64,000 bases of DNA, taken from Pardosa pseudoannulata (Eukaryota > Arthropoda > Arachnida > Araneae > Lycosidae). The stretch covers positions 36,855,987 to 36,919,986 of the forward strand of contig CM063500.1 in the NCBI GenBank assembly GCA_032207245.1, in the 5' to 3' direction. The notes below the pieces were generated by a model. The model did not search any database. It saw only the letters and a program-made list of their open reading frames with translations, and was not told the origin of the DNA. Below are positions 39,802 to 50,329 of the stretch, in pieces. The translations under genes and the position numbers were made by a program. Within the stretch, counting starts at the first letter, position 1; each line of letters starts with the position of its first letter.

Positions 39802-41037
39802 TGTAGTGGTGTTTCCACCACTGTAATGCTACCGCTGTAGCGAATCAAAAAATAAACTCCTAAAAAATAAGCTTTCGTTAAAATTCTTTTAATTTGAGAC
39901 TGACTTGTATAATAAAATAATAATAGTAACGAAAGAAACAAAGCAAATAACGGCAGATACAATGCTTGCAGTATGCAACTGAAGAGTCACCGGCGAACGT
40001 TCTTGTCAAGCAAGCTGGATCTCGCAGTCAAATGAAGAAGTGCTTCCGAGGGCGACATACGCTGGATTCCACTGCCGCATGAGAATGCTCTCCTCCTCCG
40101 TTCTTCAAGATCTTCAAGATGATGGATCAACTGGATTACCTGGGCCAAGCCCTCAAATCCAGAGATTTCTTACAGTAAGCAGAGAAATTGACAACGAGCA
40201 GAGCATAAACAAATAAAAGATGAAAGATAAGGATAGAATGGTGGATTTGTGAGTTCGTAACACAGTAACTAAAGAGTAGAGAGTTTAGGGATAGGAACAC
40301 ACATTTTTTTTTGCCAGGAACACCAGAACAGTATTGAAAATAACTAATTTCAATACTACGCTCCGCCCTCATCAAAGTGAGGAGAGCCAAGTAAAGCGAA
40401 AATAGAAGGATGAGATGAAAAGAAAAGCTGGTTAAAAAAAATAATAAAATAAAATTACTAAATGATGATGTATAGGCATTTTAAAGTTTTAAAGTTTTTT
40501 TCTTACATTTTAAAAAATTTTATGATTTTTTTGGAGATTTTTTTTTTGTTTTTTGAAGACAAAGCGCACAAAAAATTTAAAGATCTTTGGCAAGAATGGC
40601 CAAAGGCCTTCTTCTATAGCAAGCATCAGCGAGGTCATAATTGACTAGATTATTAATTAATTCATTGTTTAGATTTTTATGAAAGCTAGTGGAGAGATTA
40701 TAGATAAAATATGGAATAGGAAGAATTTTTAATTCTTCATGAATGGCACTATTTCTAAAGTACCGGGGAGCATTAGCGATTTCTCTAAGAATTAAAGCTT
40801 CAAGAACAGTAAGAATTTTAATGTTAGAATCTGCTGCATAGGACCACACTGGTGCTGCATGGGTAATAACCTTCTCCGTTCTCGCCTGGCTGCAACTTAT
40901 AAGGCAGCCGGTCGCTGACAAGTACGCGTCTGCGCACGCAGATCTTCTGCCGCTTGTCAAAACTTTGCATACTCAAATGAAAGTACAAATAAAGATAATT
41001 AGCGGCAACAAAATAATTATAATTTGTGGACACCACA
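39802..41037. mobile_element. LTR-like element (solo LTR or TRIM) inside the 265-bp array
   Basis: Starts TGTAGTGGTG and ends CACCACA, giving TG...CA termini with a short inverted repeat, between 4-bp direct repeats TATG (39798-39801 and 41038-41041). The surrounding array shows the uninterrupted form (GGAGTATGTTTTTTAAATAT), so the borders are well defined. It is clearly GC-richer than its host array. No internal gag or pol of its own was seen, and a Jockey-like fragment lies inside it. A segment of about 120 bp (40075-40215) is homologous to the 144-bp repeats at 62.5-63.0 kb. A solo LTR of a large BEL or Gypsy element is my preferred reading. Confidence 0.7.
40577..40876 (-). pseudogene. 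Jockey-like LINE reverse transcriptase, C-terminal fragment
   Basis: About 100 codons, read from 40876 to the stop at 40577. It opens ITHAAPVWSYAADS, then has LREIANAPRYFRNSAIHEEL, and near its end YRRRPLAILAKDL. This is the conserved region after the RT catalytic domain in Jockey-clade LINEs. The catalytic part is missing (5' truncation, usual for LINE copies). The minus strand after the stop is A-rich (plus-strand T runs at 40493-40555), consistent with a 3' tail. Codons upstream of 40876 belong to the LTR-like host sequence. No clear target duplication was found. Confidence 0.8.
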
Positions 41038-41900
41038 TATGATTTTTTTTAAATATAACTGGTGTATTAATAATTTTCCTTAATGAAAAATTTCAAAAAC
41101 AGTTCTCATAAAAATAAGCTGAGTAAAAATTGTTTTCGATTAGCAAAATGTTTCTAATTCTTGAAATTAATGTTGATTTTAGTGCAATTAGCATGTCTTA
41201 AAATTTACATGATTCTTTTAAAGAAAGTACAATTTTTAAATCTAAATTTCTCGCAAATGGTTGATTGAGCTAAAAGAAGATTTTTAGATTTTATGTTTAT
41301 TGTGGAGTATTTTTTAAAAATATAATTGATGTAATAACAATTTTCCTTAATAAAAAATTATATAAACTGTTCTCATATAAGTAAACTAGATAAAAAAAAA
41401 TTATTTGGATTTGCAGGATGTTTCTAATTCTTGAAATTAATGTTGATTTTAGTGTCTTTAGCATTTCTTAAAATTTTCAAGATTCCTTGAAAGAGAGTAC
41501 AATTTTTAAATCTAAATTTCTCTCAAATGGTTGATTGCGGTAAAGGAAGATTTTCAGATTTTATGCTTATTGTGGAGTATGTCTTTTAAAATATAACTGT
41601 TGTTATAACAATTTTTCTTCATGAAAAATTAGATAAACAGTTGTCAGAAAAGTAAACTGGATAAAAAATGATTTGGATTTGTAAAATGTTTATAATTATT
41701 GAAATTAATGTTGATTTTAGTGCATTTAGCATTGCTTAAAATTTACAAGATTCCTTGAAGGAGAGTACAATTTTTAAACCCCTAAGTGTACCTTTAATTG
41801 AAGTAAATTCGTAAAAATGGCTAAATTAATTAAATGTTATTATGCTTTGAGGCTATTGTGTTTCTAATAAGCGATATAGTAGTTGAGGTTTGAAGTTTAA

Positions 41901-42446
41901 CCCTTTACCGGTAGTGCCCGAACTGAGTTCGAGCAATACAAATGAACAGATTGCGGAATACCCGACCTGAAATAAAAAGGTAAAACTGTATTTCAATTCC
42001 GTGAAACGTGAAACTTGTTCGTTCAATATATAATATTTAATTCATCATTTTCCAAATAAAAAGATTTACTTTCCCCCAAAAAAATTCGGCAGTTTTGCAC
42101 CACTTATCTTTATTTTTCTGACACTGTTAAAGATTAGTGAAATTGAAAGAAATCTGAGGGACATGGGATTCATGACATTTCATATAAATAATAAATTTAC
42201 CTAAGATATTTATACAGAAAATTATGTCATTTGATTTAATTTGCTGTAATTTAATGTAAAATTAACTCTAATCCATTACAATTTCTCAAATATGTGAAAA
42301 TATTAAACATAATAGTTATTTCATTTAAAATTTCTTTTCTTTTTCAAAAAAATACTATTTCTTAAATTTTTATGATGATAATTTACACAGTTAAAAAGAA
42401 AAAATCCAATTTTTAGTATTTTCTTTAATATGTCATAGGCCAAGGG
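41901..42446. mobile_element. 546-bp MITE flanked by TTAA
   Basis: TTAA at 41897-41900 and 42447-42450. The ends read inward are CCCTTTACCGG and CCCTTGGCC. Its interior is homologous, inverted, to 24868-25340, so it is a dispersed family. Non-coding, with ends of the piggyBac style. Confidence 0.72.
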
Positions 42447-42450
42447 TTAA

Positions 42451-44420
42451 AAACGAAAGGTTTTTACAATTATAATCTTTTACCAATTCTGATTTAACTC
42501 TGTAAAATAGTTTATATTGTACTGGCAATTTATTACTGTTCTGTTTTTTTTTTTTTGTCTTTTTGTAGAGAATTTCGCCCTAATATCGTACTTTTTTTAA
42601 ATTAAGGACAGTTATTGTTAGACTGTTGTCCAGTTTATGAGTTTGTGGATGTTAAGTTTCAGAAAATTATGTGTTATGGAATCGAACTTTTATGAAATGA
42701 TGGGTGATAGTCAATCTAATTTAGTCAAACTAAAAATTAAACAGACTTCTTAAACAGTCTTAAATTGTAAAAAATGGAATTGTAAAAGTTATCGTTGCAG
42801 AGTATCAGCAATGTGTTTTAAATGTAAATAAACATAAACAAACTTTTAAAAATAAAACTAACGTTTAATTTACTTAAAACATACAAAGAAAAGGTTTAAG
42901 GCAAATAAACATGGTATAGAATCCTTTAAACTGGTAACTTAATCTGTTAATATTACTACTAGTAAAAGAAAAACATTGAAAACGATTACAAAAATGAATA
43001 CATTTGACCTTACTAATACTTAGGCTAACCCAGTACCAGACACGAGCAGAACCTCATAAAGCGAAGTTGTTTTGCACCCCTCATTACGCAGATCGACTTC
43101 TCAAGCAACAAACAAGTTAAAATGAACCGCTTAAGTAAGAACTTGTATTATTAAATTCGTTGGGATAAATTTCTCTTACCCAATTAGAAGCTGACTATTT
43201 TATGGAGCTGAGAAGTCGGCCTGGCCAAAGGTTAAATAAGTACACGTACTTTTTAATACTATTTTGTGTATGAGTGAACAAACCAAAGTGTTTCATTTGA
43301 CAACAATGGGAACATGAAGTAGTGTTATATTAAGTTGTTGATGGATTTTGAAAAGCACCGGGAAAATGACTATTGTTGTATCTGGAGATAAAACTAGAAT
43401 TACTTTTGTCAAAGTTTATTACTCAGTGAATTAAGATGTAGACATTACTTTATATCTGATTAATAAATCCATATAATTATGTAAGGCAGATTATATGCAT
43501 TTAAATGTGAATCATTACTCATTTTTTATTCTGACTCTTTATACTAAATACTACTGTGAATACTTAAAGGCAAATGGAAAAGCACCTTGCAGAATGGTAA
43601 GAAATATTTCCGTTTTTTGAGTGATTTGTTTATATGAAAAATACTACTGGGAGAAAATACTAAATGTTTAGCAGCATTTTCAAAGTTGTGAATGAAGTAA
43701 AATGAGAGTTAAAAATCAAAATATAAAAGTGTTTTTTTATAATTTTTTTTAATGTTTCTAAAGCTTTCTTGGAAGTTCTATTCATCATATTTCACATATT
43801 TATACTAATTTAGTAATTTTCCTGAATATTATATCTAATATTTTGTACTTTCATATGTTTTTTACCATCCGAAATATTTTATCATTTTTATTAACACAAT
43901 CATTGTCATGGATCATATCTTTTTCAATCGTCATCTTCAAAGAGTTGCTAAGAGAAATTTACTACATCTGTTTCAAAAATGCTTCTAAATTACAAATGAA
44001 TACAGCTTTAAAATTACCCCAAATGAATTATAAATTACATATTCTGTAGTAAAATTTATAAAACTAGTAAATTCGTTTCACTTTTTATTCCCAAATCCTG
44101 TCTGAATCGAAGTTGCTTCCTTTAAGGATGAACTAAAAGTTGAAATTAAGTCCGACTGAGTGTCGAGGCCAGCCATACACGTGTAAGTGGAGTCCACGTG
44201 AGAAATTATAAATTTTAATGAAAATTAATTTCTCCTGCTAAAACTTCTTTATTTTAAATGTAAATAAAGGTGAAAATGAACAATAACAATGCTAATTATA
44301 CGATCATCAAGAGGGACCATAATTGAGTGAGGATTTTCCCAACATGGGGTCTTGGTTTTATGAAAAGAAAATGGCGGAAGAAGATTTATAGCAGCACTAT
44401 CTTTCTTTCTTGCTGTCTCT
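42451..44420. other. AT-rich non-coding stretch
   Basis: No gene recognised. At 43023-43237 the ends CTAACCCAGTACC and GGCCAAAGGTTA resemble a decayed, roughly 210-bp relative of the TTAA-type MITEs. 44160-44210 holds a paired CACGTG motif. Confidence 0.45.
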
Positions 44421-44434
44421 CCGATGTGGTCCAC

Positions 44435-44555
44435 TGCTGGCATGTATGTTCGTAGCTGTTCGGAATCGGCTTTAAACTGTAGGTCCCGGTCTCATTAGCC
44501 CTCGTGTGCAAAACAGTAGATCGTAGCTCTCCAAACCAAACCAAACCAAACCAAA
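44435..44555 (+). mobile_element. 5'-truncated SINE copy (family 1)
   Basis: Matches the body and tail of the SINE at 28253-28427 from CATG(T/G)ATGTTCGTAGC onward, without the tRNA-like head. It ends in five CCAAA units. A 14-bp direct repeat CCGATGTGGTCCAC flanks it (44421-44434 and 44556-44569). Truncation plus a target duplication of this length indicates LINE-mediated target-primed insertion. Confidence 0.9.
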
Positions 44556-45144
44556 CCGATGTGGTCCACAGATCTCCCGAAAAATTCCTTTGGACCACAT
44601 GTTGAAAATGTTTTTTTTTTATCTTAATCCTGTATTTATACCATTATTTTAAATGTCTTTGTGTGGTATTTTGGGATGCTTCTTTTAGTCGTTGGGATTG
44701 TTATCAAATTACTTTTACTTGAAATTCTTATTGTTTGTTTAATGTTCTGCAATTTTTAAAACTGCTCTTACACAGTCTGCAGAGCATTTAGCTTCTTTGA
44801 ACAAAAATTTACTAAACTAATTAATCTTGTATTTTAGACCCAAGGACCAAGAAGAAAAACTCCAGGCTTGGTTTACCACCTCCAGAGGTATAATGTAGGA
44901 TCTTGGAGCGCATTGAGACCACAATTTGTAAAAGTTTTTTTTATTTATATCTTTATTTTAAATGTATTTTTAAAGTCTTTTGGGATGCTTCTTTTAGTCG
45001 TTGGGATTGTTATCAAATTACTTTTACTTGAAATTCTTATTGTTTGTTTAATGTTCTGCAATTTTTAAAACTACTTTTGCATAGTCCACAGAAAATTTTG
45101 CTACTTTAAACAAGAGTTTACTAACTAACTAATCTTACAATTTA

Positions 45145-45237
45145 GACCCAAGGACCCAGCAGAAAACCACCAGGGTTGATTTACAACCTCCAGAGGTATC
45201 GTATAGGATCTTGAAGGACGTTGCAACTACATTTTGT
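45145..45237 (+). other. Exon-like 93-nt module, open frame (unit 2)
   Basis: Preceded by CTAACTAATC and then TTTAG. The frame starts DPRTQQKT and ends VATTF. It is followed by GTAAATG, which resembles a 5' splice site, so the frame reads through here instead of stopping. No similarity to a known domain is recognised. Confidence 0.4.
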
Positions 45238-45277
45238 AAATGCTTTTTTAATATTGCATTTATGCTTTCATTTTAAA

Positions 45278-46166
45278 CTAGCATATAGCCCATCATATGA
45301 CGGGATTAGTAAAATTTTTAATATTCCAGAACTGTTAAGTACCCAATGAGGCAGGTAAAAAATGGTTTGTTTTTTGGCTGAGAATTATCTGGTTCACTCT
45401 CAATAATTTATTTATCGTCATACTCCTCTAGAGTCTCCCGATCCTGTAATGCAGTTTAGAATCACATTGAATTCATTTAGTCAAATCGTGTGGTTATGTA
45501 TAATAAACAAACACACAAAAGAACAAACTTCTTAATTTCCAAATATATATAAATTAAAAGTTAGATATTTATTAGTCCGTGAAATAGACTCCTAGACTTA
45601 TATGAAAAGAATTTATTGTTAATACCGATGATAAAATTTTCATTGCAACAAAAAATAATCGATGATTAAATTTAAAATTATCACATATGTACCTAATCTA
45701 TTATTTAAGCCAAATATAAAAGAAAATCATTTACGTAATATCTAAGTTCAGTGGTAAAAGATATTATAATAGTGTAGACGATATTTAAATAGTTTAAAAT
45801 ATGAAATGATTAAATGAGATGTTTAAAGGAATGACGTCACAATGCTAGAAAAAATTGTTATTTTTCCTATTTATTAAGTGATAAATGGTTAAATTTAATC
45901 GCCTGCTCTTAACCGGGGAAAATAGGGCTTGAAATAACGGCATTAAACTCTCGAAAAGGGGCGAAGGGTGGATTTCGAACGTTTTAAAGACGACAGTATT
46001 TTTTGCTGTGATATGTAGCATATTTATACAAATTTATTTTAGAATCGGATCGATAGTTTAGGAGAAGATAAACTTTATTCGCTTTGAATGGATGCCTGTA
46101 TCCATTTCAGGTCCAACCGCTTCATAAATTGGCTGACATATAACTTAGCTATTATTATATATGGGA
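45278..46166 (-). mobile_element. Non-autonomous Helitron with exact A|T empty site
   Basis: 889 bp on the minus strand. The 5' end is TCCCATATATAATAATAGC, preceded by A. The 3' end has the hairpin CCCGTCATATGATGGG, then 7 bases and CTAG (the CTRR rule), followed by T. No target duplication is present. Removing it joins TATTTTAAA-type sequence to TGTCCTTTTAAAG, which is exactly what sister units of the 310-bp array contain (for example near 46465). No Rep/helicase frame, so it depends on an autonomous partner. The interior includes a GC-richer block near 45900-45990. Confidence 0.9.
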
Positions 46167-46331
46167 TGTCCTTTTAAAGTCTTTTGGTCTTTGGGATTTT
46201 TATCCAAAGTATTTTTACTTGTATTTCTTGCTGTTTGTTTAATCTACTGCAATTAATAAAACTTCTTTTGCACAGTCTCCAAAGCATTTAGTGAATTTAA
46301 ACAAACATGTACTAACTAATCTTGTAATTTA

Positions 46332-46424
46332 GACCCATTGACCAAGCAGAAAACCTCCGAACATGGCTTACCACCTCTAGAGGTATCGTTTAGGATCTTG
46401 GAGGTCGTTGCGACCACATTTTGA
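46332..46424 (+). other. Exon-like 93-nt module, open frame (unit 3)
   Basis: 30 codons then TGA, starting DPLTKQKT and ending VVATTF. Upstream is TACTAACTAATC then ATTTAG. It has the same length and frame as the modules at 47578 and 48521. It ends TTTTGAAAATG, so the possible donor GTAAAT seen in other units is lost. Confidence 0.4.
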
Positions 46425-47577
46425 AAATGCTTTTTTTTCTTAAACTTGTATTTATACCTCTATTTTAAATGTCCTTTTAAAGTGTTTTGGGATACTTCTT
46501 TTGGTCATTGAGATTGTTATTCAAATTATTTTTGCCTCAATTTCTTATTAATGTGCTGTAATTTATAAAACTGATTTCCCACAGTCCGTAGACAATTTTG
46601 CTACTTTAAACAAATATTTACTAACTAATCTTGTAGTTTAGACAAAAGGACCAAGAAGAAATTCACTATGCTTAGTTACAACCTTCAGAGGTATCGTGTA
46701 AGATCTTGAAGGACATTGCGAGCCCATTTTGTAAATGTTTTTAATATTGTATTTCTGCTTTTATTTTAAATGTGACTTTCAAGTCTTTTGGAATGCTTCA
46801 ATTAGTCTTTGGGATTGTTATCCAAATTATTTTTACTTGTATTTTTTAATGTTGGTTTAATATGCTGCAATTAGTAAAACTGCTCTTACATAATATCCAG
46901 AGCATTTAGATACTTTAAACAAAAGTGTACTAACTAATCTTGCAAAATTAGACAGAAAGAGAAAGCAGAAAAAACCGTAACGTGGCTAAACAACTCCAGA
47001 GGTATCGTTTAGGATCTTGAAGGAAGTTGGGACCACATTTTAAAATTTCTTTTTATTTTAATCTTGCATTGATACCTTGATTTTAAGTGTCCTTTTATAG
47101 TCTTTTGAAATGCTTCTTTTGGTCGTTAGGATTGTTATCCAAATTATTTTTACTTGAATTTTTTATTGTTTGTTTAATGGGCTGCAATTTATAAAACTGC
47201 TCTTACACAGTCTGCAGAGCATTTATCTTCTTTGAGCAAAAATTTACTAACTAATTAATCTTGTAGTTTAGACCCAAGGACCAAGAAGAAAACTCCAGGC
47301 TTGGTTTACCACCTCCAGAGATATAATGTAGGATCTTGGAGGGCATTGCGACCACACTTTGTAAAAGTTTTTTTTTATTTATACGTTTATTTTAAATGTA
47401 TTTTTAAAGTCTTTTGGGATGCTTCTTTTGGTCTTTGGGATTGTTATCCAAATTATTTTTACTTGAAGTTCTTATTGTTTGTTTAATGTGCTGAAATTTA
47501 TAAAACTGCTTTTGCACCGTCCCCAGCATTTTGCTTTTTTATACAAAAAACTACTATATAACTCATCTCTTAATTTA

Positions 47578-47670
47578 GATCCAAAGACCAAGAAGAAAAC
47601 CCCCAGACTTAGCTTACCACATCCAGAGGTATCGTTTAGGATTTTGGAGGACGTTGCGACCATATTTTGA
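47578..47670 (+). other. Exon-like 93-nt module, open frame (unit 7)
   Basis: 30 codons then TGA, starting DPKTKKKT and ending DVATIF. Together with the sequence before it, it lies in a 63-codon opening (47479-47670). The +1 frame of this unit corresponds to the YHLQRY-type reading seen at 47301-47486, so the array keeps two competing frames. Confidence 0.4.
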
Positions 47671-48520
47671 ATTTTTTTTTGCATTTTAAAGTTGTATTTA
47701 TACCTTTATATTAAATGTTCTTTTAAAGTCTTTTGGGATACTTCTTTTGGTCTTTGACATTGCTATCCACAATTGTTTTTACTTTAATTTCTGTTTTTTT
47801 TGTCGTTGTAGTTTAATGCGGGCAATTGATAAAACTGCTTTTGCACACTTATCAGAACATTTAGCTGCTTTAAACAAAAATTTACTAACTCATCTTGTAA
47901 TTTTGACCTAAGGATCAAGCTGAGGACCTCCAGAGGTATCGTGTAAGTTCTAAGAGGACGTTGCAACCACATTTTGTAAAGGTTTTTTTTTTAATATTAT
48001 ATTTATACTTTTATTTTAAATGTCCTTTTCAAGTCTTTTGGAATATTTCTATTAGTCTTTGAGATTGTTATCTTAAGTATTTTAACTTGTATTTCTTAGT
48101 GTTTCTTTAATGTCCTGAAGTTTATAAAACTGCTTTTTCACAATCTCCAGAGCATTTAGCTACTTTAAACAGAAAGTTACTAGCTAATCTTGTAATTTAG
48201 ACCCAAAAACAAAGCAGAAAATCTCCTAACTTGGCTTACCACCGACAGAGGTATCGTTTAGGATCTTGAAGGACGTCGCGACCACATTTTGAAAATGGTT
48301 TTTTTTTTATCTTAATCTTGTTTTTATACCTTTATTTTAAATGTCCTTTTAATGTCTTTTAGGATAATTCTGTCGATCTTTAGGATTATTATCCAAGTTA
48401 TTTTTACTTTAATTTCTTATTGTATGTTTAATGTGCTGCAATTTATAAAACAGCTTTTCTAGAGTCCCCAAAGCATTTAGCTACTTTAAACAAAAACTTA
48501 CTAACTAATCTTGTTGTTTA

Positions 48521-48613
48521 GATCCAAGGACCAAGCAAAAAATCCCCAGGCTTGGCTTACCACCTCCAAAGGTATTGTTTAGGATCTTGGAGAAAGTTGC
48601 GATCACATTTTGA
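48521..48613 (+). other. Exon-like 93-nt module, open frame (unit 10)
   Basis: 30 codons then TGA, starting DPRTKQKI and ending KVAITF. TACTAAC is at about 48499-48505 and the acceptor AG is immediately before GAT. Confidence 0.4.
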
Positions 48614-48950
48614 AAGTGTTTTTTTATCTTTATCTTCTATTTAAACCTTTATTTTAAACATAATTTTAAAGACTTTTGGGATACTTCTTTTGGTCTTTAG
48701 GATTATTATCCAAATTATATTTACTTGAATTTCTTATTGTTTATTTAAGGTTCTGCAATTTATAAAACTGATTTTGAACAGTACCCAAAACATTTAGATA
48801 CTTTAAACAACAATTTACTAAATAACTAATCTTGTAATTTAGACCGAAGGACTAAGCGGAATACCCCGACGGAATAATAGGCGGATTGGCTTACAACCTC
48901 CAGAGGTAGGGTTTAGGATCTTGAAGGACGTTGAGACTACTAACCCCCTT

Positions 48951-49994
48951 TATGTGCCCCAGCACATATTAAAATACAAAACATAAGTTTTAATCATACA
49001 TAGAAAACAATTGAATAGAAATAATACCATGTAGAACTAATGTAAAAATATAATAGACAAAAATTATAAGTACAAAACGTATTCTTTTAATTCTCGAAAA
49101 ATAAATTTTAACTGAAAATAACTGTTTTATTTTTTTTAATTACATAGCTTTTACCTAGTCAATATTATAATAAAAATAATAATATAATTCAATTCATTTT
49201 AAACTAAATTACGCTTAAAATTTATTTCTAAATAAATGCGACACATTTTTGCAAATTTTATGGAAGGCTTATAACTAAATTTATAAGCTTCTGTGTTCGA
49301 CTAAATATTTCTCAGATAAAAATAGTACCCTAAAAATTTGAAATATTAAAAGGAAACAAATCTTGCAATAGAATTAAATATAAAAACAGCATTTTCGAGG
49401 AAAGTACAGAAAAAACACTTAAAATATTAGCTGAAAATTATGTTTTATTATTTTACTTCTTAGTAACATTTAAGTTTACAAGCAAATGTCTTTTTCTTTT
49501 CGAGCATTTCGTAAAGAAAAATATGTATGATTTTTCTGTTTTTTCTATATAATCATTAATACCATGGCTTTAATCTTTAATAAAATGTGGGTTGTATTAA
49601 ATTCTTTTATTATATAAAAGATTCCAACACGTTTTTAACAAAATATAATTCTAAGAAAATACCAGTTGTTAGGACAGGTTTAAAATGAAATTATTCATAG
49701 CAATTTCAAAGGAACAAAAGTTATACAGCTTAAAACATTTAATTTAGTTTTCTGAGAATGGAAACAGTCAAGATATTTTTGTTGAAAACATTGTTTTTAG
49801 CAGTAAAATGTAATTGAAAATTATTTTTCTAATGAATTTTTTCAGATTTATTTTACTAGAAGCTATTTTTACAAACATGTGTTTTTCGTAAAGCAAATTG
49901 AAAATTTGTTAAATGTAATATTTGTTATAACATTTTGTTAGAATATAAATTAAATTTGATAAAATATCTTAAATTATAAACCCCAAAAGACTTT
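48951..49994. other. AT-rich non-coding stretch
   Basis: No gene or element end recognised. Confidence 0.5.
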
Positions 49995-49998
49995 TTAA

Positions 49999-50279
49999 AC
50001 ACTAGATTGCTCGAGATTTCTTGTATACCTATATTGCCCCAAAACAGTCAAATTGACTGCATTTAAAAAAATAACAAATATGTAAAGAAATTTGTTTAAA
50101 ATTAATTTTTAATATTATATAATAAAGGAGGGCGGAAGTAACTACAATTATTCATAAAACCATTTATATGTTATAGAAAAAGTCACCAAATTCTAAGAAA
50201 TTGTGTCATTATATTTAATAATTGTTTTTCTAATTGAAATTAAAAAACAGTCAAAATGACTGCCTTGGGCAATCTAGTG
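49999..50279. mobile_element. 280-bp MITE flanked by TTAA
   Basis: TTAA at 49995-49998 and 50280-50283. Both ends read CACTAGATTGC inward (50000-50010 and 50269-50279). Near-palindromes CAGTCAAATTGACTG (50045-50059) and CAGTCAAAATGACTG (50248-50262) lie just inside each end. It is non-coding. TTAA target and size suggest a piggyBac-type MITE. Confidence 0.8.
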
Positions 50280-50329
50280 TTAAACATGGTTAATCGTATT
50301 AATAATTTATGCATTGGAAATTTATGTAC

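Larger units (their letters stand above)
36330..41790. repeat. 265-bp tandem array, about 15 or more units, interrupted
   Basis: The marker CTCGCAAATGGTTGATTG and variants occur near 36340, 36610, 36858, 37130, 37520, 37793, 38062, 38325, 38680, 38952, 39220, 39530, 39755, 41250 and 41520. Each unit also has TTGTGGAGTATG, AAACAGTTCTCATAAAAGTAAA and AAAATTTACAAGATTCCTTG. Period is about 265-270 bp, with some units shortened or fused. A 1236-bp element occupies 39802-41037. Confidence 0.93.
44590..48950 (+). repeat. 310-bp tandem array of exon-like units, eleven copies
   Basis: The marker TTTAGACCCAAGGACCAAG or a variant starts near 44836, 45142, 46329, 46640, 46950, 47269, 47575, 47906, 48207, 48518 and 48839, a period of 300-320 bp once the Helitron is removed. 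Each unit has an AT-rich part of about 210 bp ending in a TACTAAC-like word and ATTTAG, then a GC-richer part of about 95 bp ending near CCACATTTTG. Units are diverged but unmistakable. Confidence 0.93.
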
